A stretch of 64,000 nt of DNA, taken from Microcystis wesenbergii NRERC-220 (GTDB lineage: Bacteria; Cyanobacteriota; Cyanobacteriia; Cyanobacteriales; Microcystaceae). Where the stretch lies: assembly GCF_032027425.1 (NCBI RefSeq), contig NZ_JAVSJA010000001.1, forward strand, positions 2,183,501 to 2,247,500. The letters run 5' to 3'. Positions 26,838 through 34,647 of this stretch are shown in pieces. Every line of letters begins with the position of its first letter. Position 1 is the stretch's first letter. The position numbers and the translations under genes were made by a program. Under the pieces are notes generated by a model. It did no database searches and was not told the origin of the DNA. It worked only from the letters and a program-made list of their open reading frames with translations.

Positions 26838-28373
26838 ATGAGTCTGAAATCAGGAGATCATCAAAATCCCTTTACCGGTAACTGCAAAATGACCGACCAT
26901 CGCCCCCATTGGCTAGAATTAGCGGAATATATCGCCCTAGGATTAACCCTGCTTACCCTTATGGCCATGGGTGCGGGGTTTTTGCCTTTGTTCCTCCTAG
27001 TCGTAACTTTCGCGTTAAATATTCTCAATCGTCTCCGAGAAAGAACCCTGCAACGTCAACGCTTAACTGAGATGACCGGTCATTTACAGAGTCAGTGGGA
27101 AGAAGAAAAAGAAGCTTTATCGGCCCAAATACAGTCCCTCGATCCCGCGGTGGCCAGGGATAACGAACGTGCGGTCGCAACGCGCTCGCTACGCGAGATC
27201 GCAGAATTAGAGGAGAATATTCTCGTCCTCGAACAGTCCTACAATCAAATTATCCAATATATCAACCGTAACGGGCTGCTCGAACGCATCGAACATCTGG
27301 AAAAATCCTACGGTCGCTTACACAGAGAGATTTTGCCGATTAACGAAGAATCGGCGGATATTACCGCCACAAAAGCGGAAAATGAGCCACAAATCACCCT
27401 ACCCGCCCTTAATTTAACTCCCGCTTCCCCCCCCGTCCCTATCCCCCATTGGCATTATTATCGCCGTCTGACCGCCCATCGGGAAATGATTACAGCGATC
27501 GCAATTACCGAGGATCAACGGTTTTTAATTAGCGTTAGTTGGGATCGTACCCTAAAAATCTGGGATTTTGCGAGAGGAACCCTGATTAATACGGTGGAAG
27601 CTCATGATCAGGGCATTTTAGCCCTAGCAGTCACCGGAAACGGCGATTATCATCTAGCGACGGGAGGATTCGATCAAACCGTTAAATTATGGACTTTAGC
27701 CAGCGATGCCAGTAGTCTGGAATTAAATCAAATTTTCCTCGGTCATCTCGGTTCGATTCACGGCCTAGATTTTGCCCCTCGGTGGCATTTTTTGGTTAGT
27801 GGTAGTTACGATCAAACCCTAAAACAGTGGAATTTAGAGCAGGAAACCGAAGAATTTAGCTCCTATGACAGTCTGGGGGCAATTTATGCCCTAGCGGTGG
27901 CTCCTAATCAAGATTTTATCGCCGCAGCTGGGGGTGATGGCACTGTCACCCTCTGGCAATTGGGATCGGGAGAAAAAATCGCCGTCTTATCAGGTAACGT
28001 TTCTTCGGTAGAGAGTCTTGCGATCGCTGCCGATGGTCAGATTATTGCCGCCGGTTGTGTGGATGGGACAGTGAAAATCTGGCAATACGACCCCGAGAAA
28101 AGCGGTCATTTTGCGCCAATTCGGGTGATCAATGCCCATAATGGTCAGGTGACAAGCTTGGTATTCGCAGAGGAGGGTCAATGGTTATTTACCGGGGGAA
28201 CCGACGGAGAGATTAAAATCTGGTTAGCCAATTATCAACAGGCGATCGCAACTCTCACCCCTGCCGATGGGCGATCGTCGCCGATCTCCAGTTTAGTTCT
28301 CAGCCCCGATTATTGCCACCTAGCAGCGGCCGCGGCCGACGGTAGCATCACCATCTGGGAAAATATCACTTAA
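26838..28373 (+). CDS. Membrane-anchored WD40 repeat protein
   Basis: 511 aa. Residues ~30-65 hold hydrophobic stretches (LGLTLLTLMAMGAGFLPLF region) that anchor the protein; a coiled coil follows to about residue 170. Then come seven WD40-type blades, each ending in text such as KIWDF, KLWTL, KQWNL, TLWQL, KIWQY, KIWLA and TIWEN. It is a scaffold for protein-protein contacts at the membrane; its partners are unknown. A 28-bp dispersed repeat is inserted in frame in the coiled coil (27171-27198). A second in-frame ATG at 26889 (MTDHRPHWLEL) is an alternative start. Confidence 0.8.
   Translation: MSLKSGDHQNPFTGNCKMTDHRPHWLELAEYIALGLTLLTLMAMGAGFLPLFLLVVTFALNILNRLRERTLQRQRLTEMTGHLQSQWEEEKEALSAQIQSLDPAVARDNERAVATRSLREIAELEENILVLEQSYNQIIQYINRNGLLERIEHLEKSYGRLHREILPINEESADITATKAENEPQITLPALNLTPASPPVPIPHWHYYRRLTAHREMITAIAITEDQRFLISVSWDRTLKIWDFARGTLINTVEAHDQGILALAVTGNGDYHLATGGFDQTVKLWTLASDASSLELNQIFLGHLGSIHGLDFAPRWHFLVSGSYDQTLKQWNLEQETEEFSSYDSLGAIYALAVAPNQDFIAAAGGDGTVTLWQLGSGEKIAVLSGNVSSVESLAIAADGQIIAAGCVDGTVKIWQYDPEKSGHFAPIRVINAHNGQVTSLVFAEEGQWLFTGGTDGEIKIWLANYQQAIATLTPADGRSSPISSLVLSPDYCHLAAAAADGSITIWENIT
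27171..27198 (+). repeat. Dispersed 28-bp palindrome-like repeat inside the WD40 coding sequence
   Basis: The text begins GCGGTCGCAACGCGCTCG and ends CTACGCGAGA. Its exact reverse complement is at 52551-52578 in noncoding DNA. Here it is translated as AVATRSLRE without breaking the frame. Confidence 0.85.
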
Positions 28374-28397
28374 TGGTCGATCGAACTAGAAAAATTG

Positions 28398-28403
28398 TAT
28401 AAT
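28398..28403 (+). promoter_or_regulatory. Candidate -10 box for rpoC1
   Basis: A perfect TATAAT lies 150 bases before the rpoC1 start, in the only noncoding stretch between the WD40 gene and rpoC1. No good -35 box is seen at the right distance, so this is tentative. Confidence 0.35.
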
Positions 28404-28552
28404 GTAATGTCCCGGACTCGGTCGGGCTAGTTTGACCCCAAGAAAAAGTGACTGAGTTAATAGTCGTTTCTGCCCAATAGTTGTCATCGGGGCATCGAGA
28501 ACGCGAGAGCGATCGCTTATCCCAGATCATTACCCATAGTAAAAAATTCAGA

Positions 28553-30433
28553 ATGAAGACTCCAACAGATCAAAGATTTGATTACGTCAAAATCGGTTTA
28601 GCGTCCCCCGAGAGAATTCGGCAATGGGGAGAAAGAACCCTACCTAACGGTCAAGTCGTCGGAGAAGTAACCAAACCAGAAACGATCAACTATCGGACTC
28701 TCAAACCGGAAATGGATGGGTTATTCTGCGAGAAAATTTTTGGCCCCTCCAAAGACTGGGAATGTTGGTGCGGTAAATACAAGCGCGTCCGTCACCGGGG
28801 GATTGTCTGTGAACGTTGCGGGGTGGAAGTCACCGAGTCCCGGGTACGTCGTCATCGCATGGGTTTTATCAAATTAGCTGCCCCCGTCACCCACGTTTGG
28901 TATCTCAAAGGTATTCCCAGTTATCTCAGTATCCTGCTCGATATGCCCCTGCGGGACGTGGAGCAAATCGTCTATTTTAATGCCTATGTGGTTCTCGATC
29001 CGGGTAACGCAGGCAATCTTAGTTATAAACAACTCCTCAGCGAAGATCAATGGTTAGAGATCGAAGAAGAAATCTACGCGGAGGATTCGGAATTAGTCGG
29101 CATTGAAGTGGGTATCGGGGCCGAGGCTATCCAAAGACTCTTACAGGAAATTAACCTGGAAGAAGAAGCGGAAAGACTGCGGACGGAAATTGTCGAAAGT
29201 AAAGGGCAAAAACGGGCAAAATTAATTAAACGTCTCCGGGTAATCGATAACTTTATCGCCACGGGTTCTCAGGCAGAATGGATGGTTTTAAGCGTAATTC
29301 CCGTGATTCCTCCCGATTTACGCCCGATGGTGCAGTTGGACGGCGGCCGTTTTGCCACCTCTGACCTGAACGATCTCTACCGTCGGGTGATTAACCGCAA
29401 TAACCGTTTATCCCGTCTGCAAGAAATTCTCGCCCCCGAAATTATCGTCCGCAACGAAAAACGGATGTTACAGGAGGCCGTCGATGCTTTAATTGATAAC
29501 GGTCGTCGCGGTCGCACGGTGGTGGGGGCCAATAATCGCGCCCTGAAGTCTTTATCGGATATTATCGAGGGTAAACAGGGGCGTTTCCGTCAAAATCTCC
29601 TCGGTAAACGGGTTGACTATTCGGGACGTTCGGTTATCGTTGTCGGTCCGAAATTGAAGATCTATCAATGCGGTTTACCCCGGGAAATGGCGATCGAATT
29701 GTTCCAACCCTTCGTTATCCATCGTTTAATTAAATTAGGCATCGTCAATAATATCAAGGCGGCCAAGAAAATGATCCAACGGGGGGATGCCAATGTTTGG
29801 CACGTCTTGGATGAAGTGATCACGGGACACCCGGTGATGTTAAACCGCGCCCCCACCCTGCACCGTTTGGGCATTCAAGCGTTTGAACCGATATTGGTGG
29901 AGGGCCGGGCGATTCAGTTACATCCCCTCGTCTGTCCCGCTTTTAACGCTGACTTTGACGGCGACCAAATGGCCGTACATATTCCCCTCTCCCTGGAAGC
30001 ACAATCGGAAGCGCGATTATTGATGTTAGCTTGTCATAATATTCTCTCACCGGCGACCGGTCGCCCGATTGTTGCCCCTTCTCAGGATATGGTTTTGGGT
30101 TGTTATTATCTCACGGCCGAAAATCCCAAGGCCCAAAAGGGTGGGGGTCGTTATTTCGCCAGCATGGATGACGCTATTCGCGCTTTTGATCAGGGATTGG
30201 TGGATCTGCACGCTTCTGTGTGGTTGCGTTTACCAGTCGGAGAAAAGGTGAAAACCAATAAACCCGATGAGGAAGTCCTGGAAACGGAAACTCTCCCCGA
30301 TGGCAGCATCTGGAAATATTATCGGGAGCGCAAAACCCGCGAGAAGGATGGTGAGATAATTTCTCAGTATGTGCGTACTACTGTAGGGCGAATTATCTAC
30401 AATAAGACGATTCTAGAGGCTTTGGTGGTCTAG
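28553..30433 (+). CDS. rpoC1: DNA-directed RNA polymerase subunit gamma (RpoC1)
   Basis: 626 aa, the usual length for cyanobacterial RpoC1, the N-terminal half of the split beta' subunit. The start ATG 28553 ([22 protein letters not shown]) was chosen because all upstream residues of the longer open frame are unlike the family. The zinc site is visible (CWCGKY ... CERCGVEV), as are the rudder/lid region ([23 protein letters not shown]) and the catalytic Mg motif [12 protein letters not shown]. It is a core subunit of transcription. rpoB and rpoC2 are not adjacent. Confidence 0.97.
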   Translation: MKTPTDQRFDYVKIGLASPERIRQWGERTLPNGQVVGEVTKPETINYRTLKPEMDGLFCEKIFGPSKDWECWCGKYKRVRHRGIVCERCGVEVTESRVRRHRMGFIKLAAPVTHVWYLKGIPSYLSILLDMPLRDVEQIVYFNAYVVLDPGNAGNLSYKQLLSEDQWLEIEEEIYAEDSELVGIEVGIGAEAIQRLLQEINLEEEAERLRTEIVESKGQKRAKLIKRLRVIDNFIATGSQAEWMVLSVIPVIPPDLRPMVQLDGGRFATSDLNDLYRRVINRNNRLSRLQEILAPEIIVRNEKRMLQEAVDALIDNGRRGRTVVGANNRALKSLSDIIEGKQGRFRQNLLGKRVDYSGRSVIVVGPKLKIYQCGLPREMAIELFQPFVIHRLIKLGIVNNIKAAKKMIQRGDANVWHVLDEVITGHPVMLNRAPTLHRLGIQAFEPILVEGRAIQLHPLVCPAFNADFDGDQMAVHIPLSLEAQSEARLLMLACHNILSPATGRPIVAPSQDMVLGCYYLTAENPKAQKGGGRYFASMDDAIRAFDQGLVDLHASVWLRLPVGEKVKTNKPDEEVLETETLPDGSIWKYYRERKTREKDGEIISQYVRTTVGRIIYNKTILEALVV

Positions 30434-30449
30434 AGAGAGATTCCCTTAG

Positions 30450-30475
30450 GGTGGGCATTGCCCACCTTAATTTTT
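30450..30475 (+). terminator. Intrinsic terminator after rpoC1
   Basis: The hairpin GGTGGGCATTGCCCACC (30450-30466) is followed by TTAATTTTT. It lies between the convergent rpoC1 and ridA genes and can serve rpoC1. Confidence 0.75.
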
Positions 30476-30863
30476 AGGCTAAAGCGGCAATACATTCTAT
30501 TTCCACTAGCACATCTTTGGGAAGACGGGCCACCTCCACACAGGCCCGGGCCGGGGCAGTTTCCGGGGGGAAATAACGGGCATAAACTTGATTCATCGCC
30601 CCGAAATTGGCTAAATCCGAGAGAAAGACGGTAGTTTTCACCACATTTGACCAATTAGCCCCGGCAGCGGTTAAAATGCCCTCTAGATTGGCCATAACTT
30701 GTTCGGTTTGGGCGCTAATTTCCCCGGAGACGATTTCACCCGTGACGGGATCTAGGGGAATTTGTCCCGCAACAAAGAGAAAAGGACCAGTAGCGGCGAT
30801 CGCTTGATTATAGGGACCCACAGGGGCCGGAGCTTTATCAGTACGGATGACCTGATTATTCAT
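30474..30863 (-). CDS. ridA: RidA family protein (enamine/imine deaminase)
   Basis: 129 aa from ATG 30863 ([22 protein letters not shown]), preferred over a start nine codons upstream because family members begin here. Motifs: [24 protein letters not shown], and the C-terminal [22 protein letters not shown] that holds the catalytic Arg and Glu. RidA trimers hydrolyse reactive 2-aminoacrylate-type imines formed by PLP enzymes. Convergent with rpoC1 and shares the hairpin between them. Confidence 0.92.
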   Translation of the reverse strand: MNNQVIRTDKAPAPVGPYNQAIAATGPFLFVAGQIPLDPVTGEIVSGEISAQTEQVMANLEGILTAAGANWSNVVKTTVFLSDLANFGAMNQVYARYFPPETAPARACVEVARLPKDVLVEIECIAALA

Positions 30864-31015
30864 GGGCAGGATAGTTAAAAAAGATGACATTGAATCAATT
30901 GAATATTTTCCCAGTTTTTCGATCGCTTGTAGTTAATTTTCGCTGGTTAGGGGGTTTAATTTTGACTGATTGTCTTTGTCGAAGGTGCGCTAAAAGCGAT
31001 TGTACGAGAAATAAG

Positions 31016-31519
31016 TCAACACTTATGACGCTGCAATTCTGCATCTAACTCTGTTAACAAAGCATATATTCTATCAAAATCATGTTGAGTTTTAGAAGGA
31101 GCGTCATAGGTTCTCAAAGTACCTTTAGTATGAGTATGAGCCGCTCGATTGCGACTTTTCTTTAGATTAACAAGATCACCTTTTAAAGCACTAATTTTAT
31201 CAGTTTTTTCTAACTTTTTTTCAATTTTTTCTAATGTTGCTAAACCAATAACTATCATCAACATTTTTCTAAAAGCTTCATATTGAAAGTTAGAGTTAGG
31301 CTTAATAATCTCGTCTTTGATGAATTTTTGGTTAGCTGGGGACTTTAAGCATCGTTTAGCACATCTTAAAACTATATCATCCATAGTTTCCTCGATCCAG
31401 CCACATAATTCTATAAGAGCTAGTTTAGAATAAAAAATCTTTTGATCATCACTTGTAGAGTCATTATAGAGTTTATCAAGCCTGTTTAGCGTCTTGAATA
31501 AATAACTTTTAGTAATCAT
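31016..31519 (-). CDS. HEPN-domain protein (candidate RNase toxin)
   Basis: 167 aa, mostly helical. The C-terminal half contains KKSRNRAAHTH, which fits the HEPN R-(N/D/H)-x3-H catalytic motif (RNRAAH); HEPN proteins with it are usually metal-independent RNases in toxin-antitoxin or defence systems. The start ATG 31519 overlaps the end of the DUF262 gene by 11 bases, so the two are translated together. The Microcystis-type HEPN families (MAE_28990/MAE_18760-like) would be the first comparison. Activity is inferred from the motif only. Confidence 0.65.
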   Translation of the reverse strand: MITKSYLFKTLNRLDKLYNDSTSDDQKIFYSKLALIELCGWIEETMDDIVLRCAKRCLKSPANQKFIKDEIIKPNSNFQYEAFRKMLMIVIGLATLEKIEKKLEKTDKISALKGDLVNLKKSRNRAAHTHTKGTLRTYDAPSKTQHDFDRIYALLTELDAELQRHKC

Positions 31520-32624
31520 TACCAGTAGAAGTAGATGAAAAAATTTTGATAGATGTATTAATTCTCTCTAAAGCCTTATCTTTTCGATACATACCACCAG
31601 ATAAATTTTCAGTTAAAAATGGTTCAGATTTTATTAATCTAGAATACTTGTCTTGTAATTCATCATTGGAGAGATTGACTAAAGTATCTAAATTTTTGGC
31701 AACTCCTAACAGAATTCCCTCAGCAATAACTTTACTGGTTTTGAGAGGTTCCTCTTTGAAGATTCTATCATAAATCAAGTCAACAGTTTGCTTAAATAAT
31801 TCATCTTTATCTTGAATAAAATCTTCATGAGCCAATCTATGTTTATACATATAATCATTTAAAAATCCGGTCAATTTCCCCTTGTAGTTCTGATATCCAT
31901 CATAAAAAGCAAAGAAACGAAGAACTAATTCTTCATCTTCAAATCGAGATGCTTTTTTCTGCTTTCGATCCATCAGCAAAAGCCAGTTTTCATATTGAGC
32001 GCATTCTTTTAAAAAAGTATTAAACTCGCCATTATAGATACAATTTCTGATCTCCTGATTATTAAGTTTTACTCCACCGGTATTTAAGCGATGGAAAATG
32101 TTAAAAATATAATTATTATGAGTTTTTTTGCTGGAGTCATAGCGAATCATGGTGATGGGAATAGTCATATTTTCTACGCGTTCATATAATTCTTCATGCT
32201 GAGTTTTTATTTCCTCAACTGTTTTTCCAGAAATAGACGAATCTACATCAGCTAATTTTGATAGCCTCCAATTTTCAGTAGTTAAAAATTTGACGATGGT
32301 ACTAATTCGTTGTAATCCATCGATGATATAGCGTTTATCTGTCTTATAGTCAAGACTAATACACATACTAGGAATCGGTAACTGTTTCATTAAACTATCA
32401 ATAAAACGAGTTTGTTGTGCCTCACTCCACACCACATCTCTTTGAAAATCTGGATCGATAACCAATTGTTTTTTTTGATACATTCTAACTAGATCAGAGC
32501 AGGATCGCTGCTCATTGTAAGCAATAATATCTACAGGAGGAAAATCCACATCATCTTCTTCCTCTAGATACTTTTCTTCTTCGGCTGCTAGTAATTTCTC
32601 TTCTTGACTGAGATAATTAACCAT
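31509..32624 (-). CDS. DUF262-domain protein
   Basis: 371 aa from ATG 32624 (MVNYLSQEEKLLAAEEEKYLEEED), chosen because a strong Shine-Dalgarno (AGGAGGGA) sits just before it. The DUF262 ParB-like N-domain is clear: FQRDVVWSEAQQTRFIDSLM and the nucleotide-contact motif YIIDGLQRISTI (D-G-x-Q-R) near residue 105. DUF262 proteins (also in GmrSD and related systems) act in restriction-like defence. Here the C-terminal HNH domain of GmrD is absent, and an HEPN gene follows with overlap, so the HEPN may supply the nuclease. Confidence 0.85.
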   Translation of the reverse strand: MVNYLSQEEKLLAAEEEKYLEEEDDVDFPPVDIIAYNEQRSCSDLVRMYQKKQLVIDPDFQRDVVWSEAQQTRFIDSLMKQLPIPSMCISLDYKTDKRYIIDGLQRISTIVKFLTTENWRLSKLADVDSSISGKTVEEIKTQHEELYERVENMTIPITMIRYDSSKKTHNNYIFNIFHRLNTGGVKLNNQEIRNCIYNGEFNTFLKECAQYENWLLLMDRKQKKASRFEDEELVLRFFAFYDGYQNYKGKLTGFLNDYMYKHRLAHEDFIQDKDELFKQTVDLIYDRIFKEEPLKTSKVIAEGILLGVAKNLDTLVNLSNDELQDKYSRLIKSEPFLTENLSGGMYRKDKALERINTSIKIFSSTSTGNDY

Positions 32625-32724
32625 AATTTTTATCCCTCCTAATATTGCCAATTCAAAAATGAAACGCACGACTCCTTAAGAGTTGACAGAAAAAGGATCA
32701 TCAGGTACTGTCTGATCAATACAA

Positions 32725-32908
32725 CAACAGATCAGAACCAAAAACGAAGCCACCAACATCTTAACATAGAACAAAGAAACTTGCTCTATCAACTTGGTCA
32801 AGAGGGAAATTTATCTCAATGGCAAATGGCAGCTGGGATGTCATCAAAGCACTACCAAAGCGAGAATTAAGAAGGAATCAAGGTTCCCTCGGATGCTATC
32901 TACTGAAA
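32725..32908 (+). pseudogene. Remnant of an IS30-type transposase N-terminus
   Basis: On the + strand one frame reads HLNIEQRNLLYQLGQEGNLS and, after a shift of frame near 32840, another reads KRELRRNQGSLGCYLL. Together these resemble the helix-turn-helix region of IS30 transposases (LxxEER... TISRELRRN). No start, catalytic domain or ends are preserved. It separates the two - strand gene pairs of the accessory island. Confidence 0.5.
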
Positions 32909-34111
32909 ATTGGTATCTTCATCGATTAAGCTAGCAATGGGAGTATAATAATCCAGTAATCCAGTGACAGGATAACGGTCTGCTAGAGCGATCGAGGGAA
33001 TATAAGGTATGATTAAATAGTCTTCTAAATCTATATCTAAATCATGATCGGTAGTTTCATCTATATCTATATTTTTGTCAATATATTTTTGTAAAATTTG
33101 CCAAGCATGAGTAACTTTAGCTATTCCTGTATCACTTAAATCGGGAACAGGTGAAAAAACAAAATTAAGCGAAAGTCGGCCAAAAGAAGTCAAAGATTGC
33201 AAAAGAAGCTCGATTCCTTTTTGATTTTGTTCGTTAGGAAATAAAAAAATAATTGCTTCGTTGGCTGCCTGTAGTAAAGATAAAGCTCCCCATTCATTGA
33301 TTCCAGTACACGAATCTACTAAGATAAGATCAGGTTTTAACTGATTTTGAATCTCTCGACTAAAAGTTGACCAGAGTGTTTCCCCATTATTGAGAATTGT
33401 TGTTGCTCGCAGATCATCAACTTTAGTAATGTAATCAAGACTCAAATAACCCGCAGGAACAATAAATAGTCTTCCCGTTGCATCGGGAATATTAACTTCT
33501 CCAAATATTTCAGTGATATTAATCTTTGCTGTTACACCTTCTGGTAAATAGGATTTTTCATAAAAATAGTCCACAATTCCGTATTTCGGTGAGGGATTTA
33601 AGGGAAAAGCTGTGCTTAACCCCGGTGCTTCTAAATCCAAGTCAACAGCTACTACTTTACGACCTCGCATCGCTAAAATCCAAGCAACATGAATTAAAGC
33701 AGTTGTCCTACCTACTCCCCCTTTAAAAGAATAAAAAGTTACGGTTCTAGGAAGACAAAGTTCAGGAGAAGACGGTGATTGATTTTGTGGATTAGTTGAC
33801 CACAAAGCTAAATCTTGCCAAGTGTGAATTGATTTTTCGTCCAGAAGTTGTGGAGCTTTTAGATCGAGAGAGGCTGCCTCCTGAATAGTATATAAAGATA
33901 TAAAACCTAAAGATTTATGCTGTTGTCCTATGTCATTTTTAACTGCTTCTATTCGCTGAGTTGTTGATAAATTTTCAAACTTATCACTGACGATAGTTAT
34001 ATTCAAAAGTCCAGCAGTAGATACATTGATATCAACCCATTCTTGTGCTTCTTTTTGAACATATATATCTGTTAATTTTTGTTTCAGTGATCTTAACCAA
34101 GTTTCTGACAT
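32900..34111 (-). CDS. ParA/MinD-type ATPase with N-terminal extension
   Basis: 403 aa. After a 120-residue N-terminal domain of unknown type the deviant Walker A FYSFKGGVGRTTALIH appears (near residue 133), then switch I/Walker A' VVAVDLDLEAPGLS and Walker B LILVDSCTG. The Thr-Thr pair and signature Lys of the KGGVGRTT family are present. It lacks chromosome-partition neighbours (no parB). It starts 10 bases after the stop of the HEPN-like gene, so they form an operon. Such ATPases in accessory loci are thought to be switches or sensors in defence systems; that role here is inferred. Confidence 0.75.
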   Translation of the reverse strand: MSETWLRSLKQKLTDIYVQKEAQEWVDINVSTAGLLNITIVSDKFENLSTTQRIEAVKNDIGQQHKSLGFISLYTIQEAASLDLKAPQLLDEKSIHTWQDLALWSTNPQNQSPSSPELCLPRTVTFYSFKGGVGRTTALIHVAWILAMRGRKVVAVDLDLEAPGLSTAFPLNPSPKYGIVDYFYEKSYLPEGVTAKINITEIFGEVNIPDATGRLFIVPAGYLSLDYITKVDDLRATTILNNGETLWSTFSREIQNQLKPDLILVDSCTGINEWGALSLLQAANEAIIFLFPNEQNQKGIELLLQSLTSFGRLSLNFVFSPVPDLSDTGIAKVTHAWQILQKYIDKNIDIDETTDHDLDIDLEDYLIIPYIPSIALADRYPVTGLLDYYTPIASLIDEDTNFQ

Positions 34112-34121
34112 AACTATCTCC

Positions 34122-34544
34122 TTAAAGTTGAGTAGCTTGTTTCTGAAGCCATTGTTTCAGACCTGTATAAGCTGATAACCACTCTTTGTATTTATCGTCA
34201 TTCGGTTCACTGCTGGAATAACGCATATCTATAAAATTTTGACTAGGATTTTCTACTATATTAATCCATTTTATCACGTCTGGATAATTTTGAACTCTCG
34301 AATAGAGACGATTATTACTTTTTAGAGCAGCTGTCAAACTGTGACCCGGATTAGTTATGGTATGTCCGGGGTTATTGGACTTAGTTTTCCATTCTTTATT
34401 GGATACCGAAGCTAAGATCATAGATTTCAGCAAACATTCGATCGTAATACCTCCAAAGTGCATAGCAGCTATTTTCCTATTAGATTTACAAAGTATTTCT
34501 GTATCTTGATGACGTTGTAAAAAAGCTGATTGGTAATCTTCCAT
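34122..34544 (-). CDS. Small helical protein, HEPN-like, partner of the ParA-type ATPase
   Basis: 140 aa, predicted all-helical. MHFGGITIECLLKSMI resembles the first core helix of HEPN/MNT-partner proteins, and FIDMRYSS near the end sits where HEPN proteins often carry a D-x-R-Y motif, but the canonical R-x4-H is not evident. It is the first gene of the two-gene operon with the ATPase. Function unknown; the HEPN assignment is a fold-level guess. Confidence 0.5.
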   Translation of the reverse strand: MEDYQSAFLQRHQDTEILCKSNRKIAAMHFGGITIECLLKSMILASVSNKEWKTKSNNPGHTITNPGHSLTAALKSNNRLYSRVQNYPDVIKWINIVENPSQNFIDMRYSSSEPNDDKYKEWLSAYTGLKQWLQKQATQL

Positions 34545-34607
34545 CCCTAATTATCTATTCGCTAGAGTTAATATCTGTGAATAAGTTTTTAGCTGAGGAT
34601 TAAACAA

Positions 34608-34635
34608 GGGTACTTTATTAGACAATAAAGCACCC
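34608..34635 (-). terminator. Hairpin terminator after ileS
   Basis: A 12-bp stem (GGGTGCTTTATT / AATAAAGTACCC on the - strand, with one mismatch) with a four-base loop lies 13 bases beyond the ileS stop. The + strand side is followed by TTTT, so the hairpin could work in both directions. Confidence 0.65.
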
Positions 34636-34647
34636 TTTTAGTTTAGC

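Noticed and set aside
30430-30654. Second - strand frame over ridA
   Set aside because: It is an out-of-frame shadow of the clearly conserved RidA sequence.
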